A stretch of DNA of 64,000 nucleotides from Pleodorina starrii (Eukaryota > Chlorophyta > Chlorophyceae > Chlamydomonadales > Volvocaceae). The DNA lies in the NCBI GenBank assembly GCA_030267565.1, contig BRXU01000031.1, positions 682,001 to 746,000 on the forward strand, read 5' to 3'. Made by a program: the position numbers and the translations under genes. Positions within the stretch are counted from its first letter, which is position 1. Each line of letters starts with the position of its first letter. Shown here piece by piece: positions 11,976-50,800 of this stretch. The notes beneath the pieces are model-generated. The model did not search any database and was not told the origin of the DNA. It saw nothing but the letters and a program-made list of their open reading frames with translations.

Positions 11976-13150
11976 ACAAGGGGTTGGTGTCGGCTTCCTT
12001 GAAGCCGGAAAAAGGGCGGGGCCCCACTAAATCTGTACGGGTTAAGTTGAGTGCTAGGGTGGCGAGGGCGTGAAGTAGTGTGAGAGTGTCGACATTCCTG
12101 CTGATAGACAGCCAGAGCTTTTTCCCGAAATGCCTGCTAGCCGAGTCGTTAGCAAGGCCTGCCGGCGCCGCGCGAAGCGCATCATCCCGTCGGGTGCATG
12201 AGCGCATGTGTGCATCGACCGAAATACGGCATTTCCAAAGCGAGCGGCGAGGGCGTCAACTGTGAGAGTGTCGACATTCCTGCTGATAGGCAGCCAGAGC
12301 TTTATATCTGAAATGCCTGCGGCTTCAGCAATCCGACCCATGTTTAGCATCGCGCGCCGTCTCGGCACTGTGCAACTCTTCCGGCCAGCGCATTGGCTGA
12401 AGTTACTTGACAGTAGACATGGAGTGTATCATTTACACATCACGCAGGCTGACTTGCCAATAGAAGGACAGCGGAACTGTTTGCGAGGGTTGCGACGACG
12501 TGCAGTTGCCGACGAGAGTGCACAGGCTTCGCTACTGAGGTATTCGCCGTAGAGGAGGCTTGACTGCTTTAACATTAGGACAGGGAATGTAGAAGTCCAT
12601 CCCCTAGGTTGCCGACTGGACTTGTTGGGCGGCCCGCTGAAGACCGCTGCATCATGCGTGCATTTGCGGCTTGGTGTCCAACAACCAGCAGTTTGCCCCT
12701 CATGGTTTGCTCCTTGCAACCTTTGTAATCGAAATGTGTGTCAAGTCGGTCGGACCGGGTAGCAGAGCTGTGGTGTGGTCGCGGGAAGAATGTTCGCAAT
12801 GCAAACATAGTTGGTTGCCAAAACGAAGATTCATTTCACGCCGTCATGTCAGAAATCCACTTTGAGGAACGATGAATCTTCTGGAAATAATTATAGGCCG
12901 AGAGGCGTTGGTTTGACCTCGGCCTCGGTCCATGGAGACTGCCGAACTGGTTTATACTCGTGCGATGTTGGGTTCCAATAATAAATTTACCTTGCAATAA
13001 AGAATGTAATCTTTTACTTATGCAGTATTTCCGTTGGCCGAGATTCTGCACTTTTGTTAGGACACCACAGTTCACAGTCCACAGGCACGGACATGGGCAA
13101 TCCTACAGGGCGGGGCCCCCCTGGGCGCTTCGCGCTGGGGCCCCGCCCAA
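11976..13150 (+). mobile_element. Non-autonomous element with GC-hairpin end, copy E1
   Basis: The element starts with ACAAGGGGTTGGTGTCGGC, followed at once by a small hairpin (CGGCTTC-CTT-GAAGCCG). It ends with a strong hairpin whose arms are GGGCGGGGCCCC and GGGGCCCCGCCC. It has no long ORF. The paralogous position in copy B (near 45055) reads straight through from GCGGCAACA to the AT-rich TTTATGAATG, so this is an insertion specific to copy A. Internally the segment around TGTCGACATTCCTGCTGATA is duplicated (about 12085 and 12268). It shares both ends with the elements at 28386, 35615 and 53856. The superfamily is unclear because I see no terminal inverted repeat between the two ends. Confidence 0.75.
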
Positions 13151-13968
13151 TAATTTTTGAATGAAAAATTTGAGGCGGCGAGAACATAACTGGTCCTATA
13201 TCGATCGATATGCAAGCAATGAACGCAGTCAGGGTAGACCGTCGCGATGGCATGAAGTGTTTGACCGTGTATGACCATACAGTGACGACCCGCAACCCCA
13301 TTAACCCCTGCTAATAACCTATGCTTAGGTGCATGACGGCGGGGATAATTATTCCTTAATACATGCGGTATGGTACGTATGCACCATCGATCGACTGGGG
13401 CTTGTACAAACATGCATGCACCTACCCATCTCCAGCAGCCCTTCAGTGCACCCCGTCGAGCTCGCTCATTTCATTCCCCAAACCAAATAACGAACCCGTC
13501 CCACCCGCTTGAGCTATTTGCGGGACTCCATCGATCTATGAGAGTTAGTATCCACTTGCGCCAAGTGACTGGATTATAAACTGCCAAGCGTCAGAAAACA
13601 AGACGTGGTGAAGGAAGTGCTCACAGGTGCGTGCGCTGCGGGCTTGACTGCTGCAGGCCGCAGGCGCCTGCTGCTGCTGGCCGCTGGCCGCTGCTGGACA
13701 GTCTCTGTCGCGAGTGAGGTACACAACAGGCCGGATCTATCTAGCTGCTAGGTACGCGGCCGTGGGAGGGCAGCAGGACCGCACGACCCTCTTGTAATTA
13801 GCGTGCAGACCGATCCTCAAAGCAAGCCGAGCGAGCGTCTCTCAAGCTGCAGACATACATACGCCGCGCAGGATAACGTGCGATGGCACGCGGCATGACG
13901 GTCAGAGTCGTTTTCAAGATTTTTAGCGGGCATGGCATACGGCTCTAAGCGCGCTGCCCTACAAATGT
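13151..13968. other. 3' flank of giant gene A
   Basis: Apparently non-coding. It is collinear with 45056-45860 of copy B. It contains a short CTG/GCC-rich run around 13660-13690 that is shorter in copy B. No convincing minus-strand TGTAA was located close to the stop of gene A, so the polyadenylation site is undetermined. Confidence 0.4.
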
Positions 13969-40621
<26,653 letters not shown>

Positions 40622-42078
40622 ATATATATAGGTTGGTTACGTACGATTATGACGTTACTAGGGATTTGTCCATTTGGTGTACGTGGGGCATGCAGCTCGG
40701 GGCGACAATTCTATGTGCACGGAGAGCGTATCTATTGAATTATTGGAGGGCAGAACTAAGAGGTTATTATTTATTCCCCATTTGCGTTCGCACCCGATGG
40801 TTGGGAGGAAGCACGTACGCACGTCTGGTGCACGTCTTCGTTGCATGCATGGTAGCGAGAATGCCTAGCAAGCGTGCTAACTAAATTAAAATATTCTTAC
40901 GGGATGTACTGTTGGGTGCAGATCGATCCGTCCAGACCTCCTTAGTAGTGTCGTTCGGAAGGCACAGCAGCCCGTATTTGGCGTTTGGTGGCCCGTGCGA
41001 TGTAATGGAAATGTCGTCAACACAACAACAAACTTACAACATATTTAAGTTTATGACGAGGTTTGACACTAACAACAGCCAGCACGTGATGAATGTTTTA
41101 TGAAAGCAAAAGCAAGTTGTGCTTCGCGTGCATTCGCTACGATACCGACCGCCGCTGTTGGACATATAATAAAAATGCCATTTTTCATAAAATAATTGAT
41201 ATGAGATAACGTGTCTCAAGAATTCAATGCGCACTATTATGAACATGCAGTTGCTGAATACCCGTAGTGCCGTTTTGTTTGCCTCAAGCTGCAGCCTGGA
41301 CAGCTTAAGTACGAATGGTGCTCCTCTGGCGAAGGAACTCAGGAGCGAAATCGGGTCAAGCTTGCTTGCCAGGACAGCAGGACGCCCGCCGGGGCGCCTA
41401 ACCTGTCCTGCTAAGGCCCAAGTGTCGCGCCGCAAACGAACCTATTGTCAAACTCCTGCCGCGCACGTCGGAGCATGCCATGTACGTACATCTCCGCCCT
41501 TGCTTTTGTATATTTTAGGGAACGATGGCAAACGATCGGCCCGTTTCAGAGACGACAAGGATGCGCGCGCAAGAGCAGAACCGTCCCCAGCGTGGGACTG
41601 CCATGACGCCACCCCAACCAACCAAACACCGACCAACCCCGGCGGGTTCATCACACGCACGCACACGACGGACACCCAGATCCGTGTTTGTTAATATATC
41701 TCGCAGAAACGTCAGCAGTGATGTTTGTAATATTTTCAAATGCATTGTAACATTTGGTCATAGGTGAAAGCGTTTTACTTGCAGACAATCACGGTTCGAG
41801 TTCACCCGTTTTTAACTTTCGCCAGATCGCCACAGACCATGATTTATACATTAATTCGAATAAACTATAGAAAAAGAACAAGCAATTAATCTAAATTAAC
41901 AGCATTGCGTGGGGATGTAAATTGCCGAAGCAAGACCGTTGTATGCATGATGTAACTTAATCAAACGATATAACTTACTTCAAATATGTATCCTATATTG
42001 ACAGCATTGTGTGGGGTGTAAGGCTTTAAAGACGACCGCCTTAACTACAGTAACTCATCATGATCACTAACTCACTAA
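40622..42078. other. Putative promoter side of gene A; no gene
   Basis: The region becomes clearly AT-richer from about 41.7 kb. No ORF has coding support. It starts with a TATATATA run directly upstream of the signal-peptide ATG. Confidence 0.4.
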
Positions 42079-42712
42079 GGGCCTATTTCCAGTGCGGGTT
42101 AACGGTCTGGTATCAGGGTACCTGTAATCCTAGCTGATCCTTTGCTAATCCCCGGCGGCTATTTCTAAGGCCGGGGATTAGTGCGGGGATAAAGGCCGTA
42201 CAAAGGGCAATGCAGCGATATGATTGCGTTTGAAGCAAACGTAAACATTATTTGGGTTATTAAACACATTAGGTATTTTACCAGTATTGTAAATGCACAG
42301 GAGGCGCAATATTTTGGGGCATCACATGACCGGACATTGAAGTAGCACCTTTCGCGCAAATAAAAATAGCAGTTTCTTATTTGAGGTCTTAACTATGGGG
42401 TTACCTAGAAATTAATGTCAAATATGCCGCCATGAATGAAAAACCACGTAATGAAAGTTATCACCTGGGTGGGGCCAGGTCATAACATTTTTGCCAGAAG
42501 ATTCAAGGTAAATACTGGAAAATCATATACTGTTTCTGCTCTTTCTTGAACTCTTACGAACCCCAGCTGATCTCTAAATAGAGAATACGGTGGCATAACG
42601 CAGCCCCCGATCCCTGGCTAATCCAGCTTAAACCCACCGGGATTTCCACTACGGGGATTAGCGGGGAAATCAAGGCTAACCCCGGACCTTAACCCGCACT
42701 GGAAATAGGCCC
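42079..42712. mobile_element. Tourist-like (PIF/Harbinger) MITE
   Basis: A 634-bp AT-rich element with inverted ends GGGCCTATTTCCAGTGCGGG (left) and its complement (right). TAA is duplicated at each side (42076-42078 and 42713-42715). GGGCCT ends with a TWA duplication are typical of PIF/Harbinger and Tourist elements. A second internal inverted repeat (CTAATCCCCGG / CCGGGGATTAG) lies near the left end and again near the right. There is no ORF. Confidence 0.8.
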
Positions 42713-42870
42713 TAACGGACTGACTGACCGGGGTGCCCGCGGGGGGCTCCGGCCCCCCTAAGTTGCTTCGTGCCCGCGCGGGGCTGGTGCCCAAGAACTA
42801 ATTTCTACGTGTAAAAACGCACGCGCTGAATTCCAAAGAGCTATTCGATTTTTCATGCCAATCATGTCAA

Positions 42871-43828
42871 TCATGCCGATATGCTGTCGAGTTCCATCCT
42901 GTTTAGCTGTTGAGCAGATGTACAATCAATTTCATCCTTCGACTTGCTAACGCGCGCTACGTATGAGACTCCCCTTCCGTTGTCTTCAAACATGTCAATT
43001 TGTGATGAGACCGGGCTGCCGCCCGGCTGCTTCCATCGCTGGCCGCCGTCGCTGTCGCCGCTGCGAGGCACTCGGAACCTCCTCAGCCGGTCTGGGCACC
43101 TTCTCTGCCGCTGCCGTGTCGTTCCAATTGACGGTCCCTCCACACCTACACCTGCCAACTGCCCCGCCAACAACCCCAAGTGGCCACGAGCATGAGGGGC
43201 CACGAGCTGATAGCGGATTTCGTAGAGGTTAGAAAGGGGCGGAAGGAAGGATAGAAGTTAAGTTGCGAGCCGGAGAAGGAGCAATTATGATGAATGAGGG
43301 CAGGAGGTTTCGGCTGGAGCGCGCGTTTCGGCTGGAGTGCGTTGGGTATGGTCAAGGTCCGGGGCAGAGGGTGGAGCCGTGGCGGCGGCCGAGGCCCCAG
43401 AGCGGAGTACCATGGTTTGCAGCAGGCGGGGTATGGGCAGGCTGATGCTCTGCTGAGCCCTCTGATGCTAGTGGTGTGGGCGGATGCGGGTGTCGGTTGG
43501 GAAACTCGTCGATGAGCAGACGCGCTGGCCCGCAGTAGAACCCGACGAGCCCAAACATGCGATATGAAAATGTGTGATGAGCAGAACTTTGCGGAGTGCG
43601 TTGCTCATCCCCGAGGCGAGGCCATACCTCGGGGTGGGTTACAGCTGTCGGCTGACCAGCGGGTGGACTTGGCCTGGAAACCTGGGTAGAGAAGCTGGCA
43701 TTGTAGGTAATGCCACACGCACGCGAAATGAAGAAGCCAGTTCCGAGCAGGGAAAAGTTGGTAGCCGGTGTGATGAGCTGGTGCGGTTGATGCCCAGCCA
43801 CACAGCCAGTCACCAAACGTGCGAGCAT
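42871..43828 (-). CDS. Chimeric gene candidate: aminopeptidase transit exon fused to novel sequence
   Basis: Exon 43828-43628 is the duplicate of aminopeptidase exon 1 (MLARLVTGCVAGHQ..., ending GQPTAVTHPE, with intact GAG|GTATGG donor). The acceptor (TATCAG at 43207-43209) is also kept, followed by LVAP. Homology to the aminopeptidase ends within the next codons, at 43191. The frame stays open for about 107 further residues (ARGHLGLLAGQLAGVGVEGP... to DCTSAQQLNRMELDSISA) before a stop at 42871. The product would be 178 aa with a mitochondrial presequence and no peptidase domain. It may equally be a dead 5' fragment. Confidence 0.45.
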
Positions 43829-45860
43829 TCCTAATGTATTTTTGATGTATTTAATGTAAAACTTTATGCCATATACTTTATGCCATATATATGCGATGAC
43901 TCGGTCATTGTCACAAAGTGTAACCAGGTGATGGTGCAAGTTGGAATTAAGAGCCCAAAGAGCGTCCTTGCATATCAAAGCGGGAAAGGGCTGGCAATGT
44001 GTGGCGTGGCACTAGCCACTGCACACAATTACAAATATTGGGCGTAACTCTGTGTTGGGACGCACGTGTACGGCAACGGTTCCTGCACATTACGTTAGCC
44101 CAGGCAACGTACGCTAGCTCCGACATGGAGCTCCATGGCAAAATATATTTTCCATGATACTTTGCTTGACGCACTACTTCCTCATGATGTTCAAACTTAT
44201 GTACATGCATCGCGTCTACCGCCGCTGCAGGCCCTGGCTGGCCCTTACTGCGGCTTACTGCTGGGGCCCTCTTACCCGAACATGCGCGCTTATCGATACG
44301 TAGCCCATACAGCTCATACACAGACGCTAGCTGAACTCACACGCACGCACGCGCACTCATTTTATTACGCGGGGTATCCGCGGCACCCGAGCGAACATCA
44401 CATGCAACGTTCCGCAGACGGAGATCTGGCCATCCATCCTGCATCCGTCCATGCAAGTTCGCAGCTGCTAAGCTTAGGGCTGCTTGCAAGCACGTCCTGC
44501 CGGCGACGACAAGCCTGCCGTCGGTCCCCACATACAACGCAGTAACTAACATCGACGCCGTCGTGGGTTAGTGCACGCCACGCTCGTACACAACACGCTC
44601 GTGCGCGCCGCACCACCGCACATGGGGTGCGTGCGGCTTGGCTGCGAGTCGGAGACACCAGCAATAATTAGCCACAACTTGCGTGGGTTTCGGGGACAAC
44701 ATAGAATGAACTACGCGCACTGCTTGTTACCCGAAACAGCCAGTTCGTTCCCCACGCATGTGCAGTGCTCGATTTAGGTAGGTGTTGTACGTAGTTTGCT
44801 CAGCATACATACAACAAAAGACGACTGCGCCCGCCGTGTACGCACGCACGTGTCAGGCAGGAGTACCAAAATAACGAAAGACAAACGGCGCCGAAATAAT
44901 CTAACAACGGACGGGCGCAAATTTCCCTATGCGTGATTGTATCTGGGGCGAGTGTAGACGATCGACATCGTTGGGGTGCGAGCACGCGACACCAACGAAC
45001 AGGTGGAGTGAACAGGGCAGGACAGGGCCCACATCACACCACACGCAAGCGGCAACAAAAAATTTATGAATGAAAAATATGACGCGGCGAGAACACAACT
45101 GGCCCTATATATATGCAAGCAATCAACGCAGTCAGGGTAGACCGTCGCGATGGCATGAAGTGTTTGACCGTGTACAGTGACGACCCGCAACCCCATTAAC
45201 CCCTGCTAATAACCTACGCTTAGGTGCATGACGGCGGGGGTTAATTATTCCTTAATACACGCGGTATGGTACGTATGCACCATCGATCGACTGGGGCTTG
45301 CTTGTACAAGCATGCATGCACCTACCCATCTCCAGCAGCCCTTCAGTGCACCCCGCCGAGCTCGCTCATTTCATTCCCCAAACCAAATAACGAACCCGTC
45401 ACGCACGCTCGCTTGAGCTATTTGCGGGACTCCATCGATCTATGAGAGTTAGTATCCACTTGCGCCAAGTGACTGGATTGTAAACTGCCAAGCGCCAGAA
45501 AACAAGACGTGGTGAAGGAAGTGCTCACCGACAGGTGCGTGCGCTGCGGGTGCTGCTGCTGGCGCCTGCTGCTGCTGGCCGCTGCTGGACAGTCTCTGTC
45601 GCGAGTGAGGTACACAGCAGGCCGGATCTATCTAGCTGCTAGGTACGCGGCCATGGGCAGGCAACAGGACCGCGCGTGCCCCTTGTCAGTAGCGAGCGTG
45701 CAGACCGACCCCCCAAAGCAAGCCGAGCGAGCGCCTGTATGTCAAGCTGCAGACGTATGTACATACGCCGCGCAGTAGCAGGAAACATGACGGTCAGAGA
45801 CGTTTTAAAGATTTTTAGCGGGCATGGCATACGGCTCTAAGCGCGCTGCCCTACAATTGT
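43829..45860. other. Copy B of the 10.8-13.97 kb intergenic region
   Basis: Collinear with copy A but lacking element E1. Small indels shift all frames, so no gene is called. It should hold the duplicated aminopeptidase promoter and the 3' flank of gene B. Confidence 0.5.
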
Positions 45861-47884
45861 TCAGTGATGGCGATGGGATGGATCTGGGGACGAGGCGCTG
45901 GGGTGGCTCTCGAGCTTTGCGGAGGAGGCTTTCGGCAACAACTGCTGCTGCTGCAGCTGCCGCTGCTGTTTCTTTTGCGGTACCACAGCCGGCATCATCG
46001 GATACAGACCCGCCTTGGCCAACTGCCTGTTGTCTTCACCACTGGTACGGCGTCCGGCAGCCGCGGCGGTGCTCTTTGCGTTAGTGGCCGCCGCCGTGAC
46101 CCTGGCGATGGCGGTGGCGGTGGCGGGGCCTACCCGCACCTTGCCCTGCTGGATCGCGCCGTGGCCGACGCTGGCACGTTTCAGCTGCTGCTGCTGCTGG
46201 GTAATCTGCTGCTGCTGCCCCCTCGCTAGCCTTGTTCGGCGCCAGCTTATGAATACGGTCCAGAGGGCTCGGGCAGCCAGCCATATGTGCACTAATTCGT
46301 ACACCACCACGGTAAGCGCCGTGAGGTCGAAGCTGCCTGCAGCACGCAGCGCACGCGAACCATCAATCGTGGGTCAGTCGGTCGCCCGCTCGGATTAAAA
46401 CCAATAAAGAAGATAGAACGTGTTGAGGCAGTAGCGGAACTGCTTGATGCCTGTATTATTATTCTGGAAACGGCACTACATTTTGTACCAATGCATTAAC
46501 GGAGGCCTCACGGGCCAGCCACGCACCCAGCAGGTAAGATGCCGCTATCTGGAAGGACGACGTACAATTACGTGACACTAGAGTGGAGAAGACCTGCCTT
46601 CCCTGTACGGCATTATTGATTGTCAATACGTTCATTTCCTTGATTGTCATATATACTCACCTATCATAGTCCAGCCCACTGCAACCACCACCCAGTCGCT
46701 CCGGGTTGCGGGCTGAAAGAGGAATGTGTCGGGGCTGCGCTTGAATACCCCCAGACCACACACGAACAGCACCATCTCGAGGAAGTGGCAGACCAGCTCC
46801 ATTAACTGCCGATGCCACTCCACAAAGGGCCGCCAAATCGCCAGGTACAGCAACATGGCTACCTGTGACGCGCGCGACACGGTCGTCGGTGTGTATGTGT
46901 ATATGTGCGTATGTGTCTATATGCTGCTGGGGGGGTGATGAGGGGGTTACCGCGCACCAGCCTTGTTGCTGGCTGGTGCGTGGTGGTTTTTGTTTTCGTT
47001 CTTGATTACTAGTATTATTGTCATCTTGTACTTCTATTGTTATGATGCCCGTCATCATCGTCATTACCTACGTACCTGTAACACGAGCAGCAGTACCAGC
47101 TGTATAGCGCTACGCGCCTGGAGGCCCAACAGGCCAAAGAGGCTGGCGCAGAGCACCTTGTGAGTCAGGTTAGCGGCCTCAGCGGACAGGATCATCTTGG
47201 TCTCGCGACCGAGCTGCCGATATCCCTTCTGCAGGTGATGCACGCATGGGGCGGGCGGGCGGCGGGTGGGGTGAGACAAGAAGCAGGCTGAAACGGCAAA
47301 TAACACAAAAATTGGATGGCGCCGTGCGTGCTGAAGGCCAGAAGTATAGTAAGACCAAGCCAGCCAATGCCTAGATACCGTACTGTATGTACCGGTATGT
47401 TAGCTTGGGGGACGGAGGCACAGAAGGTATGCGAGTGAATGCTCATAACATTATAAGTTGGAAAGGGCGGGCATGGAGAAAGAACCCCCAGCATTGTATG
47501 CCGCCGCCAAAGGATCTTGCGTTTAGAGTTTGGCCGCTAGGATCGCCACCATCCAAGCTGACGGAGTCTTGAAGTGTGCGTGCGTGTGAGGCGGGTTGCG
47601 TGCGTGGGCGGTGGATGGTTGCGTGCGTGGCGATAAGGAATACTGGTCCGGCACTTTTGAGAGAGTAAGGGATATTGATTGGAGGACCGATAGACCACAA
47701 GCATCAAAGATGGTAGGTGTGTAAGGCTTCACGCACGGCGCCCTTCGTCGCGCTTCACGCACCCCAACGGCATCTTCAAAGAAGAACTCGAACCTCGCCA
47801 GGAAAGACACTGGTGGTGTAATGTACAACTTTTGCGGCCAGCAGCCCGGCCGGTAGCGCATCCGGTGCAAGGGTACTTGCTTCC
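45861..47884 (-). CDS. Gene B C-terminal TM exons and poly-Q tail
   Basis: Exons 47884-47763, 47228-47076, 46862-46661, 46544-46512 and 46336-45861 have the same lengths as in gene A (122, 153, 202 and 33 nt), except the last, which is eight codons shorter. TM helices KVLCASLFGLLGLQARSAIQ, VAMLLYLAIWRPFVEW and LTVVVYELVHIWLAARALW are preserved, evidence that this half is under selection in both copies. Confidence 0.65.
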
Positions 47885-50800
47885 CTGAGTGAGTAGCATA
47901 GGGCCCGAGTGAGTGGAAGTAACGAAGGGGGTGATGAGGTGGGAGGCAGGTGAGTGCGTGCTGGTGAGCAGGCTGCAGGCGATGATGGCGGTGATGAATA
48001 AATGGTGGCGGCGCCAACCGAGGATGGCTGCTGGTGAGGCTACATGACAGGCAGGCGTGTCATATCATGTATGTTAGTGCTGATGAGCGAGCACAAATCT
48101 CTGAGTGGGCTTTATTGACGCAATATATAGTGACACAGAGTGCTGGCACAAGCAGCAGCAACTAACAGGTTTGCCCCCTTCGTATCACCGTTTGGTAGGC
48201 TCACCCGGGTATACGGGCAAGAGTAACCGCTTGTCCAACCCCTCGTGTGCTGCCAACGCGAAGGCAACCTTGTCCATCTTGGACGTGGGCACACCGCCTT
48301 GGCCCTTGCTGTCCCTGTTGCTGCTGCTGCCGGCATGCTGCTGCCGCCCATTGCGTTCCTGCATGTCCAAGGACCTCCGAAGCAGGTCCTTTGGTGATGA
48401 CCCGGGCATTGAGAATGGCGATGGAAAGGTGCCATCTTTGCCACTGCCGCCAGATTTGCCACGGCGCCGAAGTAACTGGTTGCCATTATCGCCGTAGCCA
48501 CCGAAGTCGTCATCATGATCACCTTCCCCCCACTTTTGAGGCATGGACTGGTCCATGGATGCGGGTGATGATGCCTCTGCCACCTTTGCTGCTGCCTTTA
48601 CAACCCAGGGATCATCCTCCGCTAGCCCTGCCAATACATTGTACTGCACAATGTAGCCCTGGAGGCTTGCACTGCTGCCGCTGGCACCGCCGGTGCCTCT
48701 CCTGTCGCCACTGAAGCTCGCAGTTGTACTGCGTTTCCAGCTGAACCTGCTAGAAATGCGAGCACCCAGTGCCGCCACCAGCGGCGGCAGTTGCAGCGTG
48801 CTGCGACGCGCCGCCTGTTGCTGTGGGGTCGTCTTGGAGTCGGAGGCGGCGGGGAATGGCACCCACACGCCGTGGGCACCACCGTTAGCATTTTCGTTCA
48901 TGCCAACGGTTCTGACATCATCGCGGCCATCACTGCTGCGCTCCTCCACCGCCTCTGCCACAGGTCCGCCACCCCGACTGATGAAACGCGCTTCACCAAT
49001 GTTGCTGCCTCCGGCAACAACAGATCCCCACCACTCCTCCTCGCTGCCATCACTGCGGTTTGCTTTATGGTGTTGTCGTTTCGGCCTTTTGGGATCGCTG
49101 TCCGGCCTGGCTAGCACAGTGGCGCTTGCCCGTGGGGATCGGCCACCCAGGGAGCGCTGATGAGCTGCTGGCCGCTCCAAGCCCCCGGACCCGCCGGCAC
49201 CACCGGAGGGCACCTGCAAGGCGAGCGCCTGCCCCAGAGATGACTGGGGTGATAGCAAGCTGCCCGACGGGTCTACAACCTCGTCAGGCCGCGCATTCAC
49301 ACGGCGCCGGATAATGGATGACCTGCGTGCCTGCTGCGTCGTAGTCCCGCCGGTGTTCGTGCTCGGTTGGGATGCAGAGGTGCCGTCCTGTTGTCTGGTC
49401 AGGGAGTTGCTCTGCGACTCGGGTGCGGTCACCTGCTGCTGTTCCGTTCTGTTGTCCGCTGCGTCCGTGCCACCACCAATCGAGCTCTGCTGCCGCTGCT
49501 GCTGCGGGTCGCCTTGGCCCTCCTGCTGATAAACACGGCGGACCCGAGGGGGCACCCTGACTACTGAAGTAGCCCCGGCGGAGCCACGGCTCGTCCCCGA
49601 GGCGGCAATGCTTATTATGCTGCCAGTTTTGCTGTTACCGTCGCCGCGTGCCGTGCTGGTCAGCAGCGTAGCACTGTAACCAACCAAGTCCTTGACTTTG
49701 TTCTTGATCTGCCAGATGCTTTCGTACAGCGTTTTTGGCTCCGTCTGGCTGCTGCTGCTGCTGGCACTGCTGGCGGAACGTTCCTTGCCGAAAGATGTCG
49801 CGAAATCCCGAGGGGTCTCTGCAAGCGAGCGAGAGGGACGTTTGGACGGCATATATACGAGCGGAACGCGGACGGATGTGTGCGTGGTTGCGGGTTTTGT
49901 GCATGCCTGCTGTTGTAGATTGCCTGACCACGCATCGGGTGATTGATTGGGTATCGAAGCCCCACCATACCCAAGCTACGCACGCGGCAGGTGGGTAGCT
50001 ATTCCCCTTGTCTGGCTACAACTGCAGCATTCATTCGTCCAGCTGCAGATAGACAGCGCATGCCGCCCAGCCAACTGCAGCAGAGCTTGAAATAATAATA
50101 ATAATAATGTTGATACGCCCGACCGGGGGCCGAGGCGTGAGTTAAGGGAGCAGAGGAGGTGGGGTGACGGGTTTCCCCGGTCCCAGTCCTCCCCCGCCAC
50201 CACGGTGGGAGCAGAGCAGCAGAGCTTGCCCGACTGTTACTGTCCGACGTAAACTCAGACACGCCGTGCACACTAGCTAGGGGCATGGCATGCATGGACG
50301 TTCAATCGTTAGCTCCACTGCTGTCTGCAAATACGACGGACCATGTGGGCACACACGCAGGTGCGCACCTTGGGGTGGCATGGCCCAATGTGGTCCCAGC
50401 ATAGTGTCGTCCATTCCTACCCACGGCTTCGAATGCACTGTAAAGCCGCCGACCGTAATAAAGCCACCCGCACCGGCATCACCGCTACTGGATCCCGGAT
50501 GCTGCAGCTGATTACCGCCGACGCCACCGGCGGCACCGACATCGCCGCTATTGAATCCCGGACGCTGCAGCTGATTACCGCCGACGCCACCGGCGGCACC
50601 GACATCGCCGCTACTGAATCCCGGACGCTGCAGCTGATTACCGCCGACGCCACCGGCGGCACCGACATCGCCGCTACTGAATCCCGGACGCTGCAGCTGA
50701 TTACCGCCGACGCCACCGGCGGCACCGACATCGCCGCTACTGAATCCCGGACGCTGCAGCTGATTACCGCCGACGCCACCGGCGGCACCGACATCGCCGC

